From: Nyssa sinensis
Taxonomy: Eukaryota > Streptophyta > Magnoliopsida > Cornales > Nyssaceae
Direction: 5' to 3'
NCBI GenBank assembly: GCA_008638375.1
Contig: CM018033.1
Location: 14,301,763 to 14,365,762, forward strand
Length of the DNA stretch: 64,000 nucleotides
Below the pieces are notes generated by a model, which saw only the letters and a list, made by a program, of their open reading frames with translations, did no database searches and had not been told where the DNA came from. This document shows positions 35,112-47,700 of this stretch, piece after piece; the stretch's first letter is position 1; each line of letters begins with the position of its first letter. Made by a program: the position numbers and the translations under genes.

Positions 35112-35222
35112 TTTAAATACACACTCATATTTACACACATATACAAAATCAAAAAATTTAAATTATATATATATATACCCATATATATATATATATACAC
35201 ACACTCACATTATCAATACCCT

Positions 35223-35264
<42 letters not shown>

Positions 35265-35320
35265 TACAAAAATAAATAATAAAAAAAAAAAATTTTTTTT
35301 TTTTTTTCCATGTTATAACA
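32456..35320 (-). mobile_element. Nested solo LTR 1, 2.87 kb, TSD TATGT
   Basis: It starts TGTCACGCCCCGAATTTCCG and ends CATGTTATAACA, flanked by TATGT at 32451-32455 and 35321-35325. It shares the GGACTCCACGGTTGAGTCCGG motif (33700) and the GTGACCTGCACCTCC...CTCATTTCTCAACC segment (34573-34610) with the solo LTR at 1717-5461. Its distal part is very rich in simple sequence: (CT)n at 34888-34925, CA-rich at 34980-35060, TA at 35083-35110 and 35167-35197, and (AAT)n at 35224-35263. The 188-aa and 134-aa frames here are simple-sequence artefacts. Confidence 0.9.
34888..35320. repeat. Compound microsatellite block in nested solo LTR 1
   Basis: In order: (CT)n, a C run, (CA)n, (TA)n, (TA)n, about 13 units of AAT/TAA, an A run and a T run, all within ~430 bp at the LTR end. 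Confidence 0.85.
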
Positions 35321-37200
35321 TATGTCATGTTCAAACATGGTCTCTAAGATAGCCCAAAATGTCTCTAAATATGCCTTGGAACAATGGCCCCAAATGCCCT
35401 AAGGCATAGACTAAGAATAGGTCAACAATCTTACCTAAAGTGATCTAAGGAAGTGGCCAAACATGGCCTTGAATAATGGCTAAAATGTGTCCCAAAAAAG
35501 TGCCCAACATGACTTGGTATAATGGCTAAAAGTGGCCAAAAAGGGGCTCCAAAAGGTGATGTCAAACATAGGAAAGAATGGTCTTAAAATGGCCTTGGAA
35601 GGCAAGTTATGGCATGCCCATGACATGCCTAGGCAGCAGGCATGCGCGTAAGGGGCGCGCGGGCTGGGTTGGTTTGCTGGTTGGTTCTTGTAGCTATAGT
35701 GTATTTACTGTAAGCTATTTTCCTCATTTTCTGAATTTTTTTTCAAAGTACTCCAAGATGATTTTTTCAATTTTTAACCTAATTCCTCAAAGTTTTTAAC
35801 CCCCACTTTTTGGCACTCTCCCCACCTATATATGGGACATTTTACACACCCAATGACTCTTTTTAATTCAAAAAATTTTGACATGGTCTCTTTTGTCCAT
35901 TAACCTATTTTCCTCATCACATTCGTCCTCATCATCCTCCTCAACACCAACACAATACCTAATGAACAGTTATTTATACAATTGTGTAATTCTAACATTC
36001 ACAAGCATATCTCAAAAATAAATAACTACATAGAGCTCCATGCTTTTCATTTATATTCAATACTCAATTACATACTATCCAACATAAAATTTAGTTCATA
36101 GCTTACACAAGGTCCAAGTTTTTAACATGCAATAAACTTTATGGGACTCTTGCCCTTACATCACAAAATGGCCCAAGGCCTATAGTCCACCATTTTCCAA
36201 ATTAAGCACAAGTTATTTGGGTTTATGCCTATACATACAAAATGTAGGCCTTAGGCCAAATGTTCTTCAAGGTCCATTTCCCCCTCCATGCTTCAAGACT
36301 TCATCAAGTCTTTTGTGCTAGGAGTCTCATCTGTAATATGTAATCTCGTATAAGGTAAGCACGACGGCCCAGTATGACATAATGGTAATATAAAGAACAA
36401 AGTTAAGGCGTGGCATGTGCAAAGTATACATTTATAAGTTATATGCCTTTCCAATTTATCAATGCAATGCAATGGCAATATACATGACACACACATGCAA
36501 CTCTATGCCTAACACATGTCTCGTTTCACGGTCCTTCCCCGTTGGATTCGCGAGTACCACTTATATATCTCGTTTCACGAGCACGCTCCCGTTGGATTAG
36601 TGAGTACCAATCATTGGCCAGATTTTGAGTTTTTCACCACAAGATCTACATCCTTATAATGCATAGCACCAAAGTGCTCAACACACACCATGTTCCAAAG
36701 ATTCACGTATGTCAAGATGCCTTGATTTTTTTATGCAATTTCAATGAGACATTTATCAAACACATGGGATATGCCTTAAATAATGCATCAAACATAAAGC
36801 AAACTATAACTTTTAAATCATAAAACTTTGTCTACATGAAATTAGCATATAATCCAATCAATTACACATATAATCATGTTACATGTTCGCAACTTAAACA
36901 AATTCTCAAAGATTACACAAATACACAAACTACCAATACATTGAGTAACCATAACTTTTAAATTACAAGACTTTGCCTACATGAACATAAGCTAAAATGC
37001 AATGAATTATACATATATTCAAGTTATATGTTCATCACTTTATCAAATTCCTAAAGAATACATAGTACACAAAGTACCAACCCTAGGTTTTCAAAGCAAC
37101 TATATGCTAGGTGGTTTTCTAACAACAAGTAAGCATGTAAGTCATACAATCAATATATAAAAACACTCCTAAACTTAACTCTATTCTTTACTTAGCAAAA

Positions 37201-40200
37201 TGTAACGCTCTGACCCGTTTATCGAAAAATTAAATCGCGAATTTGGGTAATAGAAATTTTGCGAGGCGAAATAACATGTTACAAAAAGAATTAAACAGGA
37301 AAAATAAATAAATAAATAAATGAATAAATAAATAATAACAAACAAAATAAAATAAGATAAAACAAAATAAAATAAATTGAATAGTCAACCAAGGCCACCT
37401 CCCAAATTGGCCAATGGCCATACATGCAAACCCCTCATCATCACCTGAGTCACCCCACATCAGCCCACCTCAACTCCTACATTAGCCCACCTACTCACAC
37501 CTAAGCTCTACCTATATAATTATATATGTGTATATGTATAGGTGTACACTTATATGTGCAAGCTCTACTTTTAAAACACTTAAAATATGTGTTATGTGTT
37601 CAGACCAAGACTGTGTGTGAAATCTGGAGTGTGTGGGTGTGTGCTCGGGTAGAGAGAGAGAAACATTGTGTGAATGAAAGTGTGTGCGCATGGCATGTTC
37701 CGCATAGAGGTGCACAAAAAGGAAAAAGCTGAGGAGTACACGACTGAACTAAGGTCTGAGGTGACAGAAAACTGAACCACCAAAGTAGGAAAGTTCACTG
37801 TTTGAGAGGTATATGGCCTTAAAGCTGATTTTTACTTTTTCTGCTTTTGAAATTTCTTGGTTCTGTTTTAGTTCATAGGGCTTTAAAATTGCATGCATGA
37901 GTTACTGTGACATTAAGGAACTGTTATAAATTAATTAAGAAGGCCAATAGGGCTCGAAAGACCCTAAACAAGGAAAAGCCGCCATTAACAGACCTTGACA
38001 AGCAGGTTTGATTCGACTAGGGAAAAACCTCGATTGAGGGATAAGGATCAAAACTAGAAATGGTAAGGATCACAATGCAACAAAACCAAAGAAAATGGCT
38101 CAATAATGAGAAATTTATGGGCAGTTGCAGGTCACGAGTCTGATTTGGGGTATCTCAAATCGAGTCCCAAAGCTAATTCTGGGAATGTGGATTTGAAGCC
38201 ATTGGACTGAGGATCACATAGAACCAAATCTCACAAGATATGGTTAAGAAGTAAAGGTATACTACTGAGTTGTAGGTCCCACAATAATAGAGTTGAACTG
38301 AACTCCATCCGTTGATTCGAGCCACAAAATGAATGCCAAGATGCTGGCCTGACTCCCAAAAATGATTTGGAACAAAGATCAGAAGGAATCGGTGTTGGAA
38401 AACCCACGAAATGGAAGAAAAAAATTCTAGGGTTTCGGATGAACAGTAGCCGTCATGATGGGAAAGACGAAACTGTTCGGGTCGGGTTGATTTCGGGTCG
38501 GGTCGGGGCCTAACCGACCAGGCGTACAAGTCATGAGAAACTGCGTCGTTTTGGGTTAAGTGGATTTAAAATAAAACTTAGGGCTGATGTTAACAAGACG
38601 TCAGCATGACGTGGCGAACTCGAGTAAACCGGTTGGTTTTGGAACTTTTGAACCGATTCAGTCCCCAAACCCTTGAACCGGATGATTTGTTTTTAAAGTT
38701 TTTAAAAATTCTGTTTTGACCCAAAACTTCCTCCTAATTTCAAATTGGTCCCCAGGACTTTCTGTTAATTAGAAAATGACCTCAGAAATTATGGAAAATT
38801 TCACTGAGGCCCAACAGTAATTAGTTTAATATTAATTTAATAATATTTAAATAGAAAGAAATTACTAAAATGCCCCTAAGCCAAAAATTAGTCAAACGAA
38901 GTCCAAATAAAATAAAAGAATAGTGTTAACCAATGTTTTTGGGCATTCCGAACTCAATAGTGGAGTTCAATTTTTGAAATTAAGTCCCAAAAATTAAGAT
39001 ACGTGAAACGTAGAATTACCATTTTACCCCTAATGATACCCGAAGCCAATTAAATATAAAAGATAGTATATCTTGACTATTTTGGGCAATCCGGACTCAA
39101 TGGTAGAGTCCCTTTTGACAAACGAAGTACTAAAAAATATGATACGTAAAAACATAAAATCACAAAAATGTTGTAGGTTTAAAATAAACTTTAGATACAC
39201 AAATTTAAATCTGAAAAAGTCTAAACCAATTATATTCGACACTTTAGACCAAACGGTGACATCTTTTTAGAAAAAATAAGACCCGGTAACAAATTAAAAA
39301 ATGACCAACGCGTCCCTAAGACTTAATGAAGCTATAGGGAGAGGGTAACTGGAATAGAGAGGGCTCTAAATTGACAGTTAAATTATGTGATACTTTGAAT
39401 AAGAAAGTAACAATATCTTGAATTGTGATTATAGGGACCCTCGTTAAGGAAGGATTTTTAGAATTTTCTTTTGGGACTTCAGGTGAGTGTTTCATACTAT
39501 ATTGAGGTGGACATTTTCATTATAGATATAAATATTGAACTCTTTTACGATGTATCGACATATGATATCATTTTCTCTTATAGCATTTGTTTAACAGCTA
39601 TACTGTATACGTTTTGAATGATCTATTGACAACTATATTATTTTCTTTGACTTAAGAAAATGTGTTCGTAAGATACTCAAACGTTATATGATCCTCTTAC
39701 AAATGTTTAAACTGTTTTAACTGAATACCAAATGAGGAACTTTGATTTAAGTAATTGAACTGTTATTGATTTTGGATATGATTTTGATGCTTTGAATAGA
39801 ACACTCTTCTATGATTGGTCACTATCGAATAGGTTGTGATTTATCGAACCCTTCTCACAGGGTATATTGTGGTGAGCCGGTGTTGATACGGCAAATCGAA
39901 CTAGCTAGTCTATTGATCTCAGTCAGCGAGGTTCTAATTTGCTGGCCATAGAAGTGGAATATATAATTTTGAATATGAATATTGAATATGAACCACGATT
40001 GAATATGATTTATCAAACTATGATTTATTGAACTATGATTCATCGAACTATGTTATTGAATATCGATTTACGATTGTCATTAAATTGGGATTTATTGGAA
40101 GTGAATTTGATACCATTATCTTGTATGCTATAAGTAAGATAACATACGATATTTGATCATTGACATTTCAGTATTGAATTATATAGCAGTTTTGAAACCC

Positions 40201-40635
40201 TTGGAATGTTATGGAATACTCACGAGTTGTTGAGCTCATACGGGTTTTTATCCAATATATTTCAGGTAACGATATCGGCAAAGAAATAGCAGGTTCAAGC
40301 AAGATAGTCAGAAACTTATAAAGCTACGAACCCTTTTGTATTAGGATTTTGCTAGTCATGATTTAGTTTCTTTTGGAAAATTTTGGATTGTACATCGAAT
40401 GTGGCATCAGTAGGTTTTGAAAAAAAATTACATCATGTACTTTTTTAGTTACTCTGGAATGTATATATAGATAACTGATGCTGACTTGTGTATTGACGCT
40501 TCCGCAATAGAAAAAGAATTTTATTCTGTTGCTTTTGATTAATGGAAATGAGGAAAACATTGTGATCATAGAAAAAGGCCTCGGTGGCCGATCATGAACC
40601 CTTGATCCACATGGGCTGGAATTAGGGTCGTGACA
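37201..40635 (+). mobile_element. Nested solo LTR 2, 3.44 kb, TSD CAAAA
   Basis: It starts TGTAACGCTCTGACCCG and ends TTAGGGTCGTGACA, flanked by CAAAA at 37196-37200 and 40636-40640. It lies in the opposite orientation to nested solo LTR 1. It has the family-2 motif reversed (CATTCCGAACTCAATAGTGG at 38943 and CAATCCGGACTCAATGG at 39085). Near the 3' end is ACTCACGAGTTGTTGAGCTCATACGG, the kind of block found shortly before the end of many plant gypsy LTRs. No internal retrotransposon genes are present. Confidence 0.9.
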
Positions 40636-41324
40636 CAAAATATCATACCTAAAAGGGTTTTTCTCAATCCTAGGGAGTTGTGTTCGCTGTGCAGCCGAAC
40701 CAATTGGTAAGAATGTAGCCCTTGATGTGGGGAACAACTTCCTCTAAGGGTGTTTTGTGAAACTCTAAGGCTAGAGATGAGTTTTAGAAGGTAGAAAGTT
40801 GAAAAACCTAGATTTTTCTCACCTTTTTCTTTCCATGCACGACCTGCCACTCTTTCTCAGATCCATTTTTGATAATTTTATCTCCCAAGGGTTGTATTTA
40901 TACTAAAGGGGCTAAGGGGAGAAAAGACCATTTTGCCCTTAATGAGTCGCGGGACCCTGTTACACTACAACCCGTCCCGAACCGCCTCAATTCAAAATTC
41001 TGCTTTAACCAAAGTTCTTAAAATTATTTTAAATGATATTTTTTCAAAAGATTTATTTTCGCTTGTTGGCGGTTGCGGCTGGACCCACTCGGGATGCCCT
41101 TTTCGGGTCTATTTTTCAAACTATCTTCGATTAGACTCAAATTCTCCCAGGAGGTGTATTTTAACGTTCTAAGAATATTTTCCTTCTATGGCATACTCAA
41201 ATTATGATTCTAAACATGACTTATGTCTAAATGATGCATGTATAGCACCCTACCAACAAATAGTGTATGAATAATGTCCTACCGGCAAAACGAAAAATTT
41301 ATCCTGATTTTTTAGATCTTTACA

Positions 41325-43050
41325 AATTAAAAATAAGTATGAAATCTTATCTACAAAAAGGTCAAAGATTGCTAAATTTAAGCTTCCTTGTTAGGATATA
41401 ATGGTAAATAAAAATTGAATTTGGAAAGTCAAGTAAACAACTAGGACCTCACAATAAATAAGTAATAGTGAATTGTCCTTAATGTTGAATTGCATAATGT
41501 CTAGTATTTTTAATAATTAAGACACTTGATTAGGGACCCCAAACCAATTAACTTTAAATTTTATTTTTATTTGCTGGGCTTATTCGCAATCTATAATTTC
41601 TTGCATTGAATTTGCATAAGAATTGGTAGATCCTTTCTATACATAGATTTTAAGTACATTATTTATTTTTATAAATAAACTTATAGAATTTAGCTAATTA
41701 ATCCTATTTTAGACTTGTTTAGCTTGGTGTCTATTCGGACTGAATAAAATATTGAAAATATTGTTTGTTTTATGCTTCGTGTTATTCATTCATATTTTAT
41801 TATCAATGTGTCTACTTTGGGTTATTATACTTGTCAAAAATGATTATTCTATTTTTCTTGAAAAATTGGGTTGTTAGAGTTACATTAGTTCCTACTTTCT
41901 TTAGATGTGGAGTCCAAGGACATGTGAGGAGACATTGTCTTCAACGAGGTAGAAAACCTAGGAACAATAGGACTAGCTAACAAAGCCAAGGTACAATGAA
42001 TTTAATTCTCATTGGCAATTGCAAACTCTTGTTGATGCACTAGGTCAGTCAAATGGTTTTAAAAATAGGAGTGTGAGAAAAAAAAATCAAAATTCTGTGA
42101 AACCAAGAGCAGTCTCACAACCCCAAAAGCCATTGAATTTTAAGCCTATGGATTAAGGAGGACTTGGCCACTATAGACTTTTAGAGCAGGGTCTGCCATA
42201 CGCCCCAAGTGATTTGGATGTGTTCATAGCCTTGGGTGGTTTTTCACATTTTTGGTCCTTAGGGCTATAAGAAATTTTTTCCTTAATTTTGGTGTTTTTG
42301 TTTTTGATTTATTTCTTTTCATGGTGTTTTGAAAAAGAAAAACAAAAAATCCAAAAAAACAAATCTTTTTTATTTTCCTATTTTTTATTCATCATCTAGT
42401 TTTTTAACCGTTGAAGATTTTGTAGTATAAGAATGAAAAGCAACTTTAAGTCGTTTCCCACAAACAACGTTAAGTTGTTGCTGCAGAAATCTAATCAACG
42501 ACTGAAATGAATTGTTTTCCCTATACGAGGAGGGATGAGAAAAGTCTTGGACACCGTTATGATGCCAGCTAAGGACTCTCCAATGGTCAAGTCACTAAGA
42601 GGTGATAACTGGTAATGGAAAGATTAGTAGAAAGATAACTGTTTGCGTACATTTGAATTTGGTTTTATTCCTCCTCTTTATAATTGAGAGTCCTAACAAA
42701 TATAAAAATTTTGTTGACCGATTGTTTCTGAAAATGATTCTTCAAGCATCTAGTTTGCATGAATGCAGGAAGACGTGTATGTTATGAGTGGCATAGTCTC
42801 CAACTGAGCAGGTCAACCTTTAGCTGGGTCGAGGCTTTCTAGTAGCATTTGCTGTTGAGTTGATTTCTTAATGATGAGTACGAGTCGCCCAAGATGCAAG
42901 AACTTAGCTCCCATATTGGATCGGGATGACCTTATAATTCAGAGTATTCTAATATTATGTCTCTTGTAGTTTCAGAAGTCTCTAAATCATTCGATTAATT
43001 TTTCTAGGGTATGCCCCTTAATTTTGTACTTCATTTTCTCATTCTTATTT
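41325..43050. other. AT-rich region with a possible zinc-knuckle scrap
   Basis: Apart from the fragment at 41888-41980 nothing coding is recognised. The sequence holds many short A- and T-rich tracts. Confidence 0.4.
41888..41980 (+). pseudogene. Degenerate retrotransposon zinc-knuckle remnant
   Basis: The frame reads RCGVQGHVRRHC followed by a basic tail (RGRKPRNN). This fits a gag CCHC zinc knuckle (C-x2-C-x4-H-x4-C) in which the first Cys has become Phe. No other gag or pol sequence lies nearby in frame, so the assignment rests on this short motif. Confidence 0.35.
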
Positions 43051-43105
43051 ATAATTTAAATATTTCTTATAAAAAAAATGTGCAAAAAATTCATCATATT
43101 ATGTT

Positions 43106-43166
<61 letters not shown>

Positions 43167-44792
43167 TAGCAAGAAAAATAACGGAAGAAAAAAATTATCT
43201 TTCCAAATATATAAAGTACAATAGAAATGTTTCACACTAAAACATTTGTACAAATTTGGTAAATGGCTAATACATTTCTTTACTACCATATATACAATTG
43301 AATGCCTTCCAAGATTGACATTTAACATAAGGATTAGATTTCTTTTTCCATGCCATTTCACAGTCTCACCTTCACAAGTTTTTGACGCTTCAATAATTCA
43401 AAACCGTCATAGTTGCAATTGTAACAAGTCTTACTTCTTCCTATAAGATTCATAGCTTGACTAATTGGAGCTGAGGAAAACAAATACAACATTAATATTC
43501 AGACCTTCAAAGATAATCCTTAGAATGAACTATCAAGTCGCAATGAACATTATCTATTTACCATGCTAAGCATCTGTAATTTTCCCACGTTTTAAAACAA
43601 AAACACAAAACTAACATTTCAAAAATAGTTCTACACTAACCGAGTTGTAATGCCCACATTCATCCTCAACCCCAGAAAAGGAAAAAGTTCACTTCTCATG
43701 CAAACAAAAAAAAAAAAAAATCCAAATCGAAAGAATGAAACCAACCTGATAGAGAAAATTATTTTCTTGAGTTGGCCTCTTTTTTCTTCCGGAATGCTCC
43801 TAACATTTCAAGAACCACATGCAAAGATAACTTCACCTTTTTCCAAAATCATCTATTTAACAAAGGTCCATAAAAAAAGTCAAATTTATCAGCCAAGCAC
43901 TAGCAACTTCAAACACAGAAAATAACTTGATAGTTTATTTGATTTGAAAAAGAAGTAAAAAACTTGTCGACAAGAACATGACCAAAACAAGGAGTGCATT
44001 AATATCAGAACTTTCATATAGATTTTCTCATGTTCTATATATGTAAGTTACAATATTAACTCAGATACAATGTCATTTTGCAGGAAACCAACATTTAAAT
44101 TATTAGAGAATATGAAAAAATAAGAGGGCACACAAATGTTGGAATTAACAACTACTAAAATCTGCTGTCAGATTTCAGCGGCAAAAGTGGAAAACCAAGT
44201 CTAACTTCAATATCTTGCTAGTGATCATAAGTATAAAAGAAAAATTACAAGGTGGAGGAGATGCCAACCAAATTGGAGCTTTTTGGTCCCCTTAGTACCT
44301 TTTTATATATATAAAATAAAATAAAATAAAAATGCAAACTTTATCAATTATAATCTCAATCAAGCCACAAATTCTAGTAATAAACTACAAGTTAATTGCA
44401 TGTCGCAAGATTGAGTAAATTGACAATCGGTGCTGCGGGGTTTCTCTTTGTACCCAAAAAAAAAGAGTAAATTACCAAATAAAACACTATAAACACAAAG
44501 AAACTACATGAATGTCCAAATAGAACATTGTAAGCACAAAGAAACTAAGAGTGGTTATGGGGAAGGAAAGGGAATGCTTAGAGGGCGAGAAAGGTGATAA
44601 GATGGGTAATATTAAGAAAATATCTTATTGAATTGCGGTATTGACTTCCTCAAACTAAGGAAAATGTATCAAATTGTCTGAAGAATGCTTCAAGACTTCC
44701 AAATGATTCAAGTAGAAAGAAATAATATATATGTAGGAGAATAAGTGATAGAAGTAAAGAAAAAGAAGACAAGAATAACAAGTGGATGGAAG

Positions 44793-44829
<37 letters not shown>

Positions 44830-46290
44830 CAACCACCATATGGTCATGCACAATGAGATTGAGATTGAGATTCTAATTGACATGCAAATTCCTCAGCTAA
44901 ATCATATTGTACAACTCAGACATGCATATTGACAAGAAACTAAACTATAATCACATTTTATTATTTACAGGAATACTTAATTTCCAAATAGTGGGAAGCA
45001 CAAAACAACCCTAACAAGAAACATAATGTATATCTTTATATCAAGATAAAAACATTTATCACATCCAAATTATTTTATTGTCCATGAGCATATGTCTGAC
45101 ATGGCAATTTATCTTAAGCTTGAGAGGAGTTGATTGTCATCCAATATAGCTTTTATTTGAACAATTGTTCCATTCAATTTTGGGGGTGAAATTCCAGCCA
45201 ATGAGGAATGTGTACTCAACCAACACCCGTATTATCTATGATAATCCTCATCCAACAGTAGCGATTTTATTTCCCACGGTTTTATGTACTACTTAATTCC
45301 TATGCTATAAGTTTCACTTCTACCAAAAATGGGGTAAGTCACTAGCCAATAGATCTCATTAAATGATTACAGTCCTAGAGTTGTTGTGTAGCCTCGAACC
45401 AAAATGTCTCTACCTGGTCATAATCATTCCCATTGTTGCTCATATGTTTCCCATTATATTGTCAATAAAAGGATTTCAACACCTGACATTTCTTTTTTCC
45501 CTTAGGTACAAACCAAGCTGATTGGAGTATATAATAGCTGGCACGTCGATATACAATCTAACTTACTGAAATTGAGTAAATGGGAATCACTCAAAAATTA
45601 TCAATAACAAAATCCCTCCTAAAATATGAAGAACATTAAAAACTTGCATAATTTCTGCACTTGCCAGACTGTATAAAAACCATTATCCTCACGGAACACA
45701 AAAAATAAAATCATTCTACAATAAATCTATTTTGTCGCAGATAATTGTTAATCTATCAACTAATTTAACCAAAAATAAATTTGAATTGAGAAAGCATTTT
45801 GATCAATAAGCACTACCATTGTATACAAAACTTATAACCAAAACAACAGCGCATTAAAGAATTAACATCTTCAATAAATGTTAGTTTCATTTCCAAAGAC
45901 AAATTCACATAACAGACACATAAAACAATGGTCCAATCATAATTCTACTTTTTTGAGTAAGTCGCAATTCTACTTTAGAAAGGTATAAATATCTTTCTCT
46001 CGTAGATAAACATCTTTTGAGCAAAAAAAATAAAAATTTCTAGATACAATAACTATTACTGCTTGCTTTATAATTACAGCATTAATAGTAAGATATCATA
46101 TGCACATCAAAATGGCGAATTACCCATATACACATGTGCACATGTACGTAGGCACTCTTTTACTAGTCACTATTTTTTAAAAAATATTTTTTACTTAACT
46201 ACATACTCAAATTCAAGAATTTGAAACAAATATTCCTCTCCTTACCAACAATTATTTCTCATCCCCATCGGAATCAGTTTTAGGACAAGT
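43051..46290. other. AT-rich, gene-poor region with microsatellites
   Basis: (CT)n at about 43107-43145 runs into (CA)n at 43145-43167. (GA)n lies at about 44795-44827. Short open frames exist but none resembles a known protein. I see no defined transposon termini. Confidence 0.45.
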
Positions 46291-46292
46291 TG

Positions 46293-46874
46293 TGTCACAC
46301 CCCGGGACCAAAAGACCCAAGGGTGACTTTTATTTCAGGAGTTCATTGTTATTTGTGTCTTGCATTGTTGATCTGACTCGCACCAAAACCATTTTGGGCA
46401 CTTTTGGAGGTCTACCAATCGGCACTTAGACTTAAAAAACTCTCTTTTCTGTTGACCAATTGGTACAAGAAGTTTCAGAGCATTTGAACAAAATCAAAAA
46501 ATGGCCCACTGGCACGTGTTGCGATCGGCACTTGGGTGCTAGCAACCCCCATTCTCTATGTGTCGATAGGCACTTAGGGCCCAGAGTCACGATTTTTTGC
46601 TTCTTTTTCGTATTTTAGTGTTTGAGAAAATTATATAATATATTATTGCGAGAGAAGGAAAGTGCGAGAGCGTCAAGAAGTCTTCTTAGACATTTGTGAG
46701 TGGGTTTTAGCACCCCATTTTGTATTCTTCATCCTTTGATAGTAAATCTTTTGCTGCGCATCGCCTGTAGACGTAGGCTATTTTCCAAAGCACGTATATT
46801 TGGTGTTCTCTATTTCTTGCTATGTTCGTTTTTTCTCTTTTCGTTATTTCATTTTCCACTTTCGTTGCACAACA
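46293..46874 (+). mobile_element. 5' LTR of a Ty1/copia element
   Basis: It starts TGTCACACCCCGGGACC and ends TTGCACAACA (582 bp), directly followed by a primer-binding site and a copia gag start. The extra TG at 46291 leaves the first base slightly uncertain. The 3' LTR is not in the window, so target duplication cannot be checked. Confidence 0.75.
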
Positions 46875-46877
46875 AAC

Positions 46878-46888
46878 TGGTATCAAAG
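46878..46888 (+). promoter_or_regulatory. Primer-binding site of the copia element
   Basis: TGGTATCAAAG lies 3 nt after the LTR end and matches the initiator-tRNA-Met type (TGGTATCAGAG) with one change. Confidence 0.7.
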
Positions 46889-46896
46889 ATTTAGTG

Positions 46897-47347
46897 ATGG
46901 CTATCACAATATAAAAAGTAGAGAAGTTTGATGGTCAAAATAGTTTTGGCCTTTGGCGCATCAATATGCGCACTTTGTTACGACAACAAGGTTTGGTGAA
47001 GGTTTTGGATGACACGTTTCCAACAACATTGCCTACGAAGCAGAAGATTGATATGCAAGAAAAGGTGCATAGCGCCATTCAATTATCTCTTTCTGATGGA
47101 TTCTCGTGTGAGGTATCAAATAAAGAATCTGCCTCTAGGCTATGGAAAAAGTTAGAGAATTTATACATGAAGAAGTCCATGAAATTTTGTGATGGAGAGT
47201 TTAATAAGTTCTATTAGAATAAGGGATTTGCGAGACACCGAACAGTTCATGGAACTCCCCAGTAAAATGAAGTCACATAACGGATAAACAGAACTCTTAT
47301 AGAGAGAGCTCTTTGCATGCTCTCAAATGCCGGGTTGTCTAAGGCAT
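46897..47347 (+). pseudogene. Copia gag N-terminus fused to integrase by internal deletion
   Basis: After ATG the frame has a stop at codon 6, then the copia gag signature KFDGQNSFGLWRINMRTLL and a helical segment ending LWKKLENLYMKKS. At about 47178 the reading passes, in frame, into integrase sequence: KFCDGEFNKFY, ARHRTVHGTPQ, then RINRTL and ALCMLSNAGLSKA. In an intact element these parts are separated by the rest of gag, protease and most of integrase, so a large internal deletion joined them. Three more stops lie in the integrase part. The frame ends where the CACTA element begins at 47348. Non-functional. Confidence 0.85.
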
Positions 47348-47700
47348 CACTACAAGAAAAGTAGTTTTTAGCGACGCACACTTTTAACGGCGCACACATA
47401 AGCGACGTTAAAAGTGACTTTTAGCGACGCACAAGTCGCACGTCGCTAAAGGTGGTGGAAAACACACATCCGACGTAGAATTAATGGCGGGAAGTTTTTT
47501 GCGATGTACCATTAGTTTTTAGCGATGCCCATGTGCGTTGCTAATAGTTTACTATTTTTAGCGACGAACAATTGCACGTCGCTAATAAGTTGGATTATTT
47601 AAACGCTGTCGTTTTAACATTTTTGTACTATTGGCAATGCACGGTATACCATTAGCGACGCACGTGCAAACGCCGCTAATGCTTTTTTAAATCCCCAAAA
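47348..47700 (+). repeat. CACTA terminal inverted repeat and 5' subterminal repeats
   Basis: The CACTACAAGAAAA end is followed by many copies of TTTTAGCGACGCAC, ACGTCGCTAA and GCGACG in both orientations. These are the likely transposase-binding repeats. Confidence 0.8.

Larger units (their letters stand above)
32241..41324 (-). mobile_element. Solo LTR, family 1, split by two nested solo LTRs; TSD AATTA
   Basis: The outer element starts TGTCATGCCCCGAATTTC at 32241 and ends GATCTTTACA at 41324, flanked by AATTA at 32236-32240 and 41325-41329. Its own sequence is in three parts: 32241-32455, 35326-37200 and 40641-41324. Removing the two insertions and one copy of each of their target duplications leaves 2,774 bp, in line with the other family-1 LTRs (2,929 and 2,930 bp). 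The three parts follow in order the LTR at 6290-9218, for example AGTCTAAGTTATGTTCAA around the first break and TTAGCAAAATATCATACC around the second. Open frames inside are incidental. Confidence 0.92.

Noticed and set aside
34447..35116. Open frames of 188 and 134 aa on the plus strand and 134 aa on the minus strand
   Set aside because: They lie within a solo LTR and run through CT, CA, TA and AAT simple repeats; the products are low-complexity Ser/Leu, His/Thr or Arg/Glu runs.
43650..43925. 91-aa plus-strand open frame
   Set aside because: Lys/Asn/Ser-rich from AT-rich DNA, no homology recognised, no supporting splice or promoter context.
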